Positions 6,996 through 12,142 of a stretch of DNA of 18,863 nt are shown one piece after another. The stretch lies in NCBI GenBank assembly GCA_018901615.1, contig JAHIEN010000061.1, positions 1 through 18,863 of the forward strand, written 5' to 3'. The position numbers and the translations under genes are program-made. The DNA comes from Candidatus Omnitrophota bacterium (GTDB taxonomy: Bacteria > Omnitrophota > Gorgyraeia > Gorgyraeales > Gorgyraeaceae). The stretch's first letter is position 1. Each line of letters begins with the position of its first letter. Below the pieces are notes generated by a model, which saw only the letters and a program-made list of their open reading frames with translations, ran no database searches and was not told where the DNA came from.

Positions 6996-7196
6996 TTATA
7001 TCTTTACTACGTTCTGGGCCTGCTTTCCCTTAGGTCCTTCAGTTATCTCAAACTCAACTGCCTGGCCTTCAGCTAAAGTCTTAAAGCCATCTCCCTGGAT
7101 TGCGGTGTGATGTACGAATACATCCGCGCCTTCTTCAGGTGTTATGAACCCAAAACCTTTCTGGTCATTGAACCACTTTACTGTTCCTTTTGCCAT
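6996..7196 (-). CDS. cspA: Cold-shock domain protein (66 aa)
   Basis: A complete single cold-shock domain of standard length. It has the RNA-binding motifs KGFGFI (RNP1, residues 13-18) and VFVHH (RNP2, about 26-30). These proteins bind single-stranded RNA and DNA and melt mRNA structures. ATG 7196 has AGGAGG nine bases upstream. The gene is monocistronic, with a terminator just after it. Its leader of about 135 nt is discussed separately. Which CspA paralogue it is cannot be told from sequence alone. Confidence 0.95.
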   Translation of the reverse strand: MAKGTVKWFNDQKGFGFITPEEGADVFVHHTAIQGDGFKTLAEGQAVEFEITEGPKGKQAQNVVKI

Positions 7197-7240
7197 TATC
7201 CACTACCTCCTTTCCTTAAGATTATAGTAAACAATGGCAG

Positions 7241-7284
7241 AAAAACGAAAAACCGCAAGGCGATTTCTTTATTGCCTTACGGCT
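7241..7284 (-). terminator. Terminator/attenuator-like hairpin in the cold-shock leader
   Basis: On the minus strand CCGTAAGGC (7274-7282) pairs with GCCTTGCGG (7253-7261) across a 12-nt loop. Two further pairs extend the stem to about 11 bp, including one G-T. It is followed by TTTTTCGTTTTT (7241-7252). This is a good intrinsic-terminator shape located between the promoter and the start codon of the cold-shock gene. Confidence 0.7.
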
Positions 7285-7338
7285 AAAGACATCCTACTCA
7301 CTTATTTACTACTTGAATACTAATTGTATATGTTATTT

Positions 7339-7367
7339 ATTATATGGCAAACCCTTCCGCTTGTCAA
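7339..7367 (-). promoter_or_regulatory. Perfect-consensus sigma-70 promoter of the cold-shock leader
   Basis: TTGACA (7362-7367), a 17-bp spacer and TATAAT (7339-7344) match the sigma-70 consensus at every position. The expected start near 7332 gives a leader of about 136 nt before the cold-shock ATG. Confidence 0.85.
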
Positions 7368-7380
7368 GCTAAATTATTGC

Positions 7381-7413
7381 GAATTACGGGAATTACGAAT
7401 TACTGTGAATTAT
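7381..7413. repeat. Four short GAATTA repeats upstream of the cold-shock promoter
   Basis: GAATTACG occurs at 7381-7388 and 7390-7397, GAATTACT at 7397-7404 and GAATTAT at 7407-7413. They lie 14-46 bp upstream of the -35 box. They may be a regulator site or AT-rich UP-like sequence, or decayed repeat. Confidence 0.4.
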
Positions 7414-7453
7414 GGCGAACTTATTGTTGCTCTTCCGGTTGTAAAGTTATAAT

Positions 7454-7493
7454 AGTTCTTAAGTGGGGGTAAATCAACTATTCGCTAAGAACT
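7454..7493. repeat. Inverted repeat at the 3' end of the broken toxin gene
   Basis: AGTTCTTA (7454-7461) and TAAGAACT (7486-7493) form 8-bp arms around a 24-nt loop that contains the toxin stop codon. No T-tract follows on the minus strand, so termination is not certain. Confidence 0.4.
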
Positions 7494-7778
7494 GTTTTAT
7501 TTGATCGTGGTTACCGGCTAACGTTGCTATACACCTATCACCTTCCTTGCGGATGATGATTCGGATATTCTTTTCAACGCCAGCTTCGTAATAAGGACCT
7601 CTTAGTTTCTTATAAAAAAAATTAGAAACCATTTTCTGGGCTTCTAACAAACTACACCCGGCAGAATAATAAACATCTAAGGCCCCTCTAATATTAATCC
7701 GACCACCTTCTTTTGCTCCGAACCCAAACGTTTGGCGTTTCTATTAAAAGATGGCCGATAATAAAGTTTGTATGGCAC
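7474..7778 (-). pseudogene. RelE/ParE-like toxin gene split by a -1 frameshift
   Basis: A GTG (7776-7778) directly after the antitoxin stop, with GAGG seven bases upstream, opens a frame reading MPYKLYYRPSFNRNAKRLG and continuing to KKVVGLILEG before TAG at 7677-7679. In the -1 frame an uninterrupted sequence carries on: LDVYYSAGCSLLEAQKM, then FYKKLRGPYYEAGVEKNIRIIIRKEGDRC and GNHDQIKQFLANS, ending with TGA at 7474-7476. That second frame has no ATG, GTG or TTG start. Joined, the product would be about 101 aa. It would start with a YKLYYRPSF strand and end with a R-E-G-D ... G-x-H-D pattern like RelE/ParE-type toxins. Position and order (antitoxin first) support a toxin. Most likely a one-base deletion inactivated it; a programmed shift on the GGGG run at 7682-7685 is possible. 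Confidence 0.65.
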
Positions 7779-8033
7779 TTATTTCCCTCTTTTAAGGCTG
7801 TCTGTGAATTTTTTGGTAACTCTTTTTTCTTTACCCTTTTCTTTCTTTGACAGAACTTCCAATTTTTCATAGATATCATCAGAAAATTCAACTCTCTTTA
7901 CCTCAAGCGGAATAAGCTCGATTTTGTCATTAGCAACTTCCACCTCAAACATAGCGCCTTTTCTAAGTCTCAATACGTCCGTTATCTTTTTAGGTATTGT
8001 TATCTGATTTTTTGCTGTCATAGTGACTGTCAT
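7779..8033 (-). CDS. AbrB/MazE-type antitoxin (84 aa)
   Basis: The N-terminal 45 residues (MTVTMTAKNQITIPKKI, then VLRLRKGAMFEVEV, then DKIELIPLE) are a SpoVT/AbrB swapped-hairpin DNA-binding domain. The charged C-terminal half would bind the toxin. I chose ATG 8033 because GGGAGGTGAGG lies directly upstream and the domain begins there; an earlier start at 8063 would fall within the promoter. It is followed immediately by the frameshifted toxin. The promoter and a pair of repeat operators lie just upstream, consistent with autoregulation. Confidence 0.85.
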   Translation of the reverse strand: MTVTMTAKNQITIPKKITDVLRLRKGAMFEVEVANDKIELIPLEVKRVEFSDDIYEKLEVLSKKEKGKEKRVTKKFTDSLKRGK

Positions 8034-8053
8034 CTTCCTCACCTCCCAACATA

Positions 8054-8100
8054 AGTATATCACGAAGTAAGGAATTCGTCAATACAGAAAGTAAGGAATT
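8054..8100 (-). promoter_or_regulatory. Antitoxin promoter overlapped by a duplicated operator
   Basis: On the minus strand TTGACG (8077-8082), a 17-bp spacer and TATACT (8054-8059) form a strong promoter. The 12-mer AATTCCTTACTT occurs twice: once inside the spacer (8065-8076) and once just upstream of the -35 (8089-8100), 24 bp apart. This is the expected arrangement for repression by the antitoxin or the toxin-antitoxin complex. Confidence 0.75.
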
Positions 8101-8344
8101 ACTAAAAATGGGGGGGCAATACCTGTTTCTCTTCCCTCTCTCCTCGCCTGCCCTCCCCCCTATTATCATAACCCCTGCTTGTCATTCCCGCGCAAGCCAG
8201 TGGCCTTGCCCTCGGCTTCGCCGAGAGGCGAGCCGCTAGGCAGGCGGGAATCCATTGCTCCTTCCTTATATAAGACACAGGAGGCGTCTATTTTCTTTCA
8301 GATTATTTTAGGAAATTTTTAAAGGCAGGTAAAATTATCTACCA
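8101..8344. other. Intergenic region holding one REP-like element
   Basis: No gene is seen. It holds a G7 run (8109-8116 region), a pyrimidine-rich stretch (8120-8160) and the REP-like element at 8179-8256. The remainder, up to the small membrane protein gene, shows nothing I recognise. Confidence 0.6.
8179..8256. repeat. REP-like element (TGTCATTCCCGC type) with nested hairpin
   Basis: Outer arms ATTCCCGC (8184-8191) and GCGGGAAT (8244-8251) enclose a GC-rich core with a perfect CTCGGC-TTC-GCCGAG hairpin (8211-8225). The flanks TGTCATTCCCG and GCGGGAATCCA are typical of multicopy intergenic palindromes in many bacteria. Confidence 0.65.
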
Positions 8345-8629
8345 CTACTTTAGCAAAATATAGCCAAGCGAGAGAATCCCAAGGATAATGACCACCAACC
8401 CCATAATACGCGTGTTCCTTATCTCCTTCTCCATAGATATGGGCTCTATTTTCCAGTTAAAAGGCCGGTAAAGAGCTATTTGCATATCTATGATCTTTTT
8501 TGGTTTCCAGGCGATCAGGCCGCCAAAGAAAACCACTATAACCGTAATCGTAAGCTGAACGCAAAATTCGCAGATCATCCATCCGCAACAGGAGCATTTT
8601 GTAAATAAATTTAATACAGGACAATTCAT
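8345..8629 (-). CDS. Small Cys-rich two-TM membrane protein (94 aa)
   Basis: The N-terminus carries six cysteines in 23 residues (MNCPVLNLFTKCSCCGWMICEFC), followed by two hydrophobic segments (about 26-41, LTITVIVVFFGGLIAW; and about 75-93, IMGLVVIILGILSLGYILL) around a polar middle. The start has a strong GGAGGG site. The cysteine cluster could bind a metal or be lipid-modified, but no known motif is matched. It is a single-gene unit. I do not recognise the family. Confidence 0.65.
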   Translation of the reverse strand: MNCPVLNLFTKCSCCGWMICEFCVQLTITVIVVFFGGLIAWKPKKIIDMQIALYRPFNWKIEPISMEKEIRNTRIMGLVVIILGILSLGYILLK

Positions 8630-8708
8630 TTTACACCCTCCATTTTGATACTGGAATCATAGCAGTTGTAACTCTAACATCTATAAACTGTTATAATACA
8701 GTAAGACG

Positions 8709-8731
8709 TCCCCAGTTAGCCTATTTGGGGA
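8709..8731. repeat. Inverted repeat after the Dus gene
   Basis: TCCCCA (8709-8714) and TGGGGA (8726-8731) form a 6-bp stem with an 11-nt loop, starting two bases past the Dus stop codon. There is no T-run, so it is at best a weak terminator or an RNA 3'-end stabiliser. Confidence 0.4.
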
Positions 8732-8732
8732 G

Positions 8733-9686
8733 TTACGCTACGGTATCCTTGAATCTTTTGATCAATGCCTCTATCCCGGATATAGTGTAAATACGCGATA
8801 TCTCGTTTCTCATGGGCTTTGCCCCCTCAAAACCCCTTGTGTACCATATGAAAAACTTTTTGAAATGCGCTACGCCTCTTATGTCCCCATAAAAATCACA
8901 CAATAGCCTTAAATGAAGCCTCATGGTCTTGATAAGTTCTTCTAGAGACGGCCTTGGCAAAAGCCTGCCGCGCTCCAGATATTCTTTGATTTCTCTGAAG
9001 AGCCACGGGTTACCCAAGCTGCCCCGCGCAACTGCCACCGCGTTACACCCTGTCTCGTCAAACATCTTTTTTGCCAGTTCCGCGCTCAATATATCCCCGC
9101 TTGCTATAAGAGGTATCTTTAGCTTCTTCTTTATACTGGCTATTGCCCCGTAATCCACTGTGCCGCTGTAACCCTGCTCCTTTGTGCGGCCATGGACAAA
9201 GATGGCCCCTATTCCAGATTCCTGACAGGACAAGGCAATGTCACTAGCCTTTGAAGCATTATCCCATCCCAATCGTATCTTTACTGAAACAGGCCTGTCG
9301 CAATTTTTAGTTATAAGCTCTAAAAGACTGGCGAGTTTTTTTCTGTCCTTTAACAATGCCGCGCCCTCGCCCCTGGAAGTAACTTTTCTTTGCGGGCAAG
9401 CGGCATTAAAATCCACTATGTCAAAGTCCATACCATGGAGTCTTTCAAGAGACTTCATGATATATCCTTCGTTCGCGCCCAGGAGCTGTATGCCCAGAGG
9501 CCTGTCATCCTTGTCAGTCTTCATCATCTTGAAGGTCTTTTTGCTTGAATGAGCCAGGGAGCGGCAATTGATCATCTCGAGGAAACAAAACTCACAGCCG
9601 AACCTGCGGTTAAGGATTCTGAACGGGTAGGAACTTATACCTGCGAGAGGCGACAGGATAACCGAGGTTTTTAATTTTAAGAGCAT
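8733..9686 (-). CDS. tRNA-dihydrouridine synthase, DusB-like (317 aa)
   Basis: A full-length FMN-dependent Dus enzyme that reduces uridines in the tRNA D-loop. Motifs in order: ILSPLAGISSYPFR (FMN barrel start), GIQLLGAN, DFNAACPQRKV with the catalytic Cys97, SVKIRLGW, FVHGRTKEQGYSG, PLIASGDI, and VARGSLGNPWLF (phosphate grip). A helical tRNA-binding C-terminal domain follows (about 240-317). The usual family motif is N-x-G-C-P; here Ala95-Ala96 precede Cys97. The start is one base after the stop of the lipoprotein gene and has no strong Shine-Dalgarno, so coupling is likely. Confidence 0.9.
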   Translation of the reverse strand: MLLKLKTSVILSPLAGISSYPFRILNRRFGCEFCFLEMINCRSLAHSSKKTFKMMKTDKDDRPLGIQLLGANEGYIMKSLERLHGMDFDIVDFNAACPQRKVTSRGEGAALLKDRKKLASLLELITKNCDRPVSVKIRLGWDNASKASDIALSCQESGIGAIFVHGRTKEQGYSGTVDYGAIASIKKKLKIPLIASGDILSAELAKKMFDETGCNAVAVARGSLGNPWLFREIKEYLERGRLLPRPSLEELIKTMRLHLRLLCDFYGDIRGVAHFKKFFIWYTRGFEGAKPMRNEISRIYTISGIEALIKRFKDTVA

Positions 9687-9687
9687 T

Positions 9688-10266
9688 TTATCTTCGCTGA
9701 AGGACCAGTTCGCTCTTTTCAGTATCTATTCTAAAGACAAAATTATCCAGAAACGACATGCCTAAAAGCCCTGTTTCTTTTTCTCCCGCGCTGTCCAGCA
9801 CAATGGCCCTGATATTGCTGGCCCTGGCCCTTCCAAGCCTTACTTCCTTTAGATTTACAGCCCTGCCTGTGACCATGCGGCCATCAGCCAGCTGGCACGA
9901 GACCTTTTGCCCCTGATTAGTCCGTATACCGAGGCGTTTGGCAATATCAGCGGATATCTGCGTGTCTGTACAGCCTGTATCAAGGACCAGTTTTGTCTTT
10001 ACTCTCCTGTTTAAAACTGTGTCCACATAAAGACTGTTACATTTCTTGTCGAGCCTTACCACTTCTTTGCCCACAGCCATATTTACCACTGTCTTGACGC
10101 CCTTGCCTGCGACCTTTGCCGTGCCCACAGCCACCTTGCCGACTACCTTGCCTGTTACAAACGCTACCTTGCCCGTAGCGCCAAGGACTTTTCCAGTAGC
10201 CTTAAGCGCTGTACAGCCTGTTAATAAAAACGCGGCTAAAATAAAAAATACAGTGGATTTTTTCAT
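9688..10266 (-). CDS. Lipoprotein with glycine-rich repeats and retropepsin-like domain (192 aa)
   Basis: The signal ends in the lipobox LLTGC (Cys18), so it is probably lipid-anchored. Residues about 22-63 are repeats of (A/T)GKV type (TGKVLG, TGKVAF, TGKVVGKV, AGKGVKT) resembling a glycine zipper. From about 75 a clan AA aspartic-protease domain follows: LVLDTGCTDTQIS with the DTG catalytic triad, QLADGR flap-like segment, and GLLGMSFLDNFVFRID near the C-terminus. One-lobed proteases like this work as dimers. It sits between a zinc-ribbon membrane protein and Dus in one operon. Substrate unknown. Confidence 0.8.
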   Translation of the reverse strand: MKKSTVFFILAAFLLTGCTALKATGKVLGATGKVAFVTGKVVGKVAVGTAKVAGKGVKTVVNMAVGKEVVRLDKKCNSLYVDTVLNRRVKTKLVLDTGCTDTQISADIAKRLGIRTNQGQKVSCQLADGRMVTGRAVNLKEVRLGRARASNIRAIVLDSAGEKETGLLGMSFLDNFVFRIDTEKSELVLQRR

Positions 10267-10269
10267 TGT

Positions 10270-10572
10270 TTAATAAAATACCTGACCGTAATAAGCGCTC
10301 AGGGATTTAAATGCCCTGGCCGTGGCAACCCATAAAAAATAACTTATAATAGCCGCTATGATGGTTATGATCAGTTTGGTGTTGCGGCTGAAACGCGGGT
10401 TTGCCCATACCAGGGGCAGGGCCAGAGGCCCAACGCATAAAAATAAAATAATAATCGTGGAGTTTTTAAAAAACCAGCTGATCTTTTGTTTTTTCTTTAA
10501 AAACTCCCCGCAAAACCTGCACTTTAAAGCGCCATCCTGGATCTCTTCAGCGCAATATGGACATTTTTTCAT
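10270..10572 (-). CDS. Zinc-ribbon membrane protein (100 aa)
   Basis: The N-terminus MKKCPYCAEEIQDGALKCRFCGEFL is a zinc ribbon with two CxxC pairs (Cys4, Cys7, Cys18, Cys21). Two hydrophobic segments follow (about 38-57 and 67-86). Such proteins are common but have no defined role. ATG 10572 lacks a Shine-Dalgarno but overlaps the TGA of a 12-codon ORF by one base (TGATG), implying translational coupling. Confidence 0.8.
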   Translation of the reverse strand: MKKCPYCAEEIQDGALKCRFCGEFLKKKQKISWFFKNSTIIILFLCVGPLALPLVWANPRFSRNTKLIITIIAAIISYFLWVATARAFKSLSAYYGQVFY

Positions 10573-10610
10573 CAGCGGTTCTTGATCTTAAATATCCTGA
10601 TCTTTGCCAT
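10572..10610 (-). CDS. 12-codon leader ORF coupled to the zinc-ribbon gene
   Basis: ATG 10610, preceded by AAGGAGGGCGC (a strong Shine-Dalgarno), opens the frame MAKIRIFKIKNR and stops with TGA at 10572-10574. The stop shares its last base with the ATG of the zinc-ribbon gene. The peptide is basic. It resembles a leader or coupling ORF rather than a regular gene. Confidence 0.6.
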   Translation of the reverse strand: MAKIRIFKIKNR

Positions 10611-10634
10611 GCGCCCTCCTTCTTTATTCTAAAA

Positions 10635-10663
10635 AGTATACACCATGCGCGGCATAATTGCAA
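10635..10663 (-). promoter_or_regulatory. Promoter of the zinc-ribbon/lipoprotein/Dus operon
   Basis: TTGCAA (10658-10663) and TATACT (10635-10640) lie 17 bp apart. The expected start at about 10628 is just upstream of the strong ribosome site of the 12-codon ORF. Confidence 0.65.
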
Positions 10664-10704
10664 AAAGACTGGCAAATAGCCTATAGATATACGCTATATT
10701 TGAG

Positions 10705-10731
10705 GTGACCAAACAGTGATAATTTGGTGAC
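10705..10731. repeat. Imperfect inverted repeat upstream of the zinc-ribbon operon promoter
   Basis: GTGACCAAA (10705-10713) and TTTGGTGAC (10723-10731) match as inverted 9-bp arms with one mismatch, around a 9-nt centre. It lies about 42 bp upstream of the -35 box and could be a regulator site. Confidence 0.4.
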
Positions 10732-10804
10732 AAAATTAGCGTTCTTACAAACCTAACCAAAAACTCTATTTGGGGATTTATCGACGGTAAAGTGTCAGGA
10801 GCGT

Positions 10805-10844
10805 ATGAGCGCAAGCTCATGTGGGTTCAACTCCCACCTTCCGG
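10805..10844 (+). other. tRNA-Leu-like 3' half (variable arm, T-arm, acceptor strand)
   Basis: ATGAGC-GCAA-GCTCAT (10805-10820) is a perfect hairpin like the long variable arm of tRNA-Leu. It is followed without gap by GTGGG-TTCAACT-CCCAC (10821-10837), a perfect T-arm with all conserved T-loop positions. CTTCCGG (10838-10844) then stands where the acceptor 3' strand would be. No matching 5' acceptor (CCGGAAG), D-arm or anticodon arm is found upstream, so the gene is not complete. It looks like a tRNA remnant, for example one created at an integration site. Confidence 0.6.
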
Positions 10845-10864
10845 GGGATTTTATATCAATTTAT

Positions 10865-11362
10865 CTACTTTGCTAATACCTCTTCTATCTTAAGGACAAA
10901 ATCTTTAGCGTCTTCTATAATCCACTCCGCATCATCATTAGTGAGGATTTCAACACCATATTGCTCAACAACTCTCTCTTCCTGTGCCTTTTCTAATGTA
11001 TCGGCGTACTTTTGCTCAAGATGTTTCGCTTTTTTAATGTAGTTAATATATTCTGGCGCGACTTTTCCCTGCTCAACATAGAATTTCTTAAAAGCGGCTA
11101 TTGCGCAATAATGAGCTGTAGCGCGAATACCAATATTAAACAATGCGGCTAAAGCCGCGTGATACATAGCGTAATATCCGCAGATTATCGTCCAGTCAAA
11201 TAAATCATTGTCAAACATCATTTTCATTGCGCGGAGATTGCGGTGCGACTTATCAATATGCTGCTTTGCTCTATCAACGTTGACAGGCACCTTTTGCAGA
11301 TTCGGCTTGCCTTCTTTGGGATGAAAACATACGCGCAAAGTTTTCTCGATATTCCTAGGCAT
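10865..11362 (-). CDS. HEPN-domain protein, UPF0332-like (165 aa)
   Basis: An all-helical protein with the HEPN core WTIICGYYAMYHAALAALFNIGI (about residues 57-79). In HEPN toxins an R-x4-6-H motif gives RNase activity. Here the histidine (AMYHA) is present but the usual arginine position holds a cysteine/glycine (IICGYYAMYH), a variant also seen in archaeal-type UPF0332 proteins, so RNase activity is uncertain. The start ATG overlaps the stop of the MNT gene (TAATG). In HEPN/MNT systems this protein is the toxin and the nucleotidyltransferase neutralises it, in some cases by AMPylation. Confidence 0.8.
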   Translation of the reverse strand: MPRNIEKTLRVCFHPKEGKPNLQKVPVNVDRAKQHIDKSHRNLRAMKMMFDNDLFDWTIICGYYAMYHAALAALFNIGIRATAHYCAIAAFKKFYVEQGKVAPEYINYIKKAKHLEQKYADTLEKAQEERVVEQYGVEILTNDDAEWIIEDAKDFVLKIEEVLAK

Positions 11363-11991
11363 TAGATTTTGCCTCCCTCTCTAATTAACTGCCAAAACAA
11401 AAACTCATTATATAAAATCACTCTATCTTTCCAGAGTTCATCATAGAACTCAGTTCTTTTTCTGAAACCATCTACGAATTTTTCTGTTGTAGTGCTTATC
11501 GGCCTTATCTCCAATAACGGGCCAACGTCTACTTTTGCTTTATTCAATATCGGCGTCACTTCATTCTCTTTACCTGAAACAACCGCCAGCATATCTACAT
11601 CGCTTTCTTTAGTCCAATCGCCTCTTGCAACCGAACCGAAAAGTATGACTATCTGGATTTTTTTGTTGGATAAATCTACTATTGCCTCGGAATATTTTTG
11701 CAATAATCTGGCGATCTTCTTATTTTTGCCATAAAAATCTCTTTTCTTCTCCAGCTCTAAATATTCGAATATTTTCAGAAGCGCTTCGTTTTCAAGATTA
11801 GGTTTAAAAAACACCATATTGGACGCTTCCCGTCTTTTAAACATATCTTCCTTCACGAATAAGCGCATCGAGTTATCCACATTGCTAAGCGAAACTCCGG
11901 ATAACCTAACCACTTCCCTCAGATGCACTTCTTCAAAAGGATTTTTAAAAAACACCCCGAGAATTTTTTTCCTTTGGATTGGTATCAGCAT
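11362..11991 (-). CDS. Winged-helix MNT nucleotidyltransferase, antitoxin (209 aa)
   Basis: Residues 1-75 form a winged helix-turn-helix (VHLREVVRLSGVSLSNVDNSMRLFVKEDMFKRRE). Residues about 105-180 are a minimal nucleotidyltransferase domain with IVILFGSVARGDWTKESDVDMLAVV, the GSxxRG ... SDxD catalytic signature. Fusion of the DNA-binding domain to MNT suggests that it both neutralises the HEPN partner and represses its own promoter. ATG 11991 has AGGAG 7 nt upstream. It overlaps the HEPN start by one base. Confidence 0.85.
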   Translation of the reverse strand: MLIPIQRKKILGVFFKNPFEEVHLREVVRLSGVSLSNVDNSMRLFVKEDMFKRREASNMVFFKPNLENEALLKIFEYLELEKKRDFYGKNKKIARLLQKYSEAIVDLSNKKIQIVILFGSVARGDWTKESDVDMLAVVSGKENEVTPILNKAKVDVGPLLEIRPISTTTEKFVDGFRKRTEFYDELWKDRVILYNEFLFWQLIREGGKI

Positions 11992-12001
11992 ATTATATCT
12001 C

Positions 12002-12060
12002 CTGTTCTATTGTATAGTACAACTGTTCTATAAGATAGAACAGTTACGGACGTCTGTCAA
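12002..12060 (-). promoter_or_regulatory. HEPN/MNT promoter with palindromic operator
   Basis: TTGACA (12055-12060), a 17-bp spacer and TATCTT (12032-12037) form the promoter. A perfect palindrome AACTGTTCTAT-AAG-ATAGAACAGTT (12021-12045) covers the -10 box. A third half-site CTGTTCTAT (12002-12010) repeats the left arm 21 bp away, two helical turns. This fits autorepression by the winged-helix protein. Confidence 0.75.
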
Positions 12061-12076
12061 TATAAATTTGTAGAAA

Positions 12077-12142
12077 AATTCCCTGGCACGCTTCTGGCAC
12101 GCAAAGTGTCAAAAACGAGTCAATCTGAATTCCCTGTCACGC
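12077..12142. repeat. Short direct repeats between the MNT operator and recQ
   Basis: AATTCCCTGGCACGC (12077-12091) recurs with one change as AATTCCCTGTCACGC (12128-12142), the second copy running into the end of recQ. CTGGCACGC is also repeated at 12094-12102, 11 bp from its first copy. Confidence 0.45.

Larger units (their letters stand above)
10789..12111. repeat. 9-bp direct repeats flanking the HEPN/MNT pair
   Basis: AAAGTGTCA occurs at 10789-10797 and 12103-12111, one copy on each side of the two-gene cassette. The first is beside the tRNA-like remnant. The feature spans both copies and the cassette between them. Confidence 0.35.

Noticed and set aside
7381..7413. GAATTA repeats as a CRISPR or VNTR array.
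   Set aside because: Units are only 7-8 bases, irregularly spaced and few; no spacers.
7694..7891. A 65-codon minus-strand frame overlapping the antitoxin.
   Set aside because: It is the alternative frame of the AbrB gene and has no coding-like content or ribosome site; the true downstream gene is the frameshifted toxin.
10771..10850. GGGGATTTATCGACGG plus a GGGTTCAACTCCC T-arm, similar to the two ends of tmRNA.
   Set aside because: Only about 80 bases span both parts, there is no room for a tag reading frame, and the ends do not pair; a tRNA-Leu remnant explains the 3' part better.
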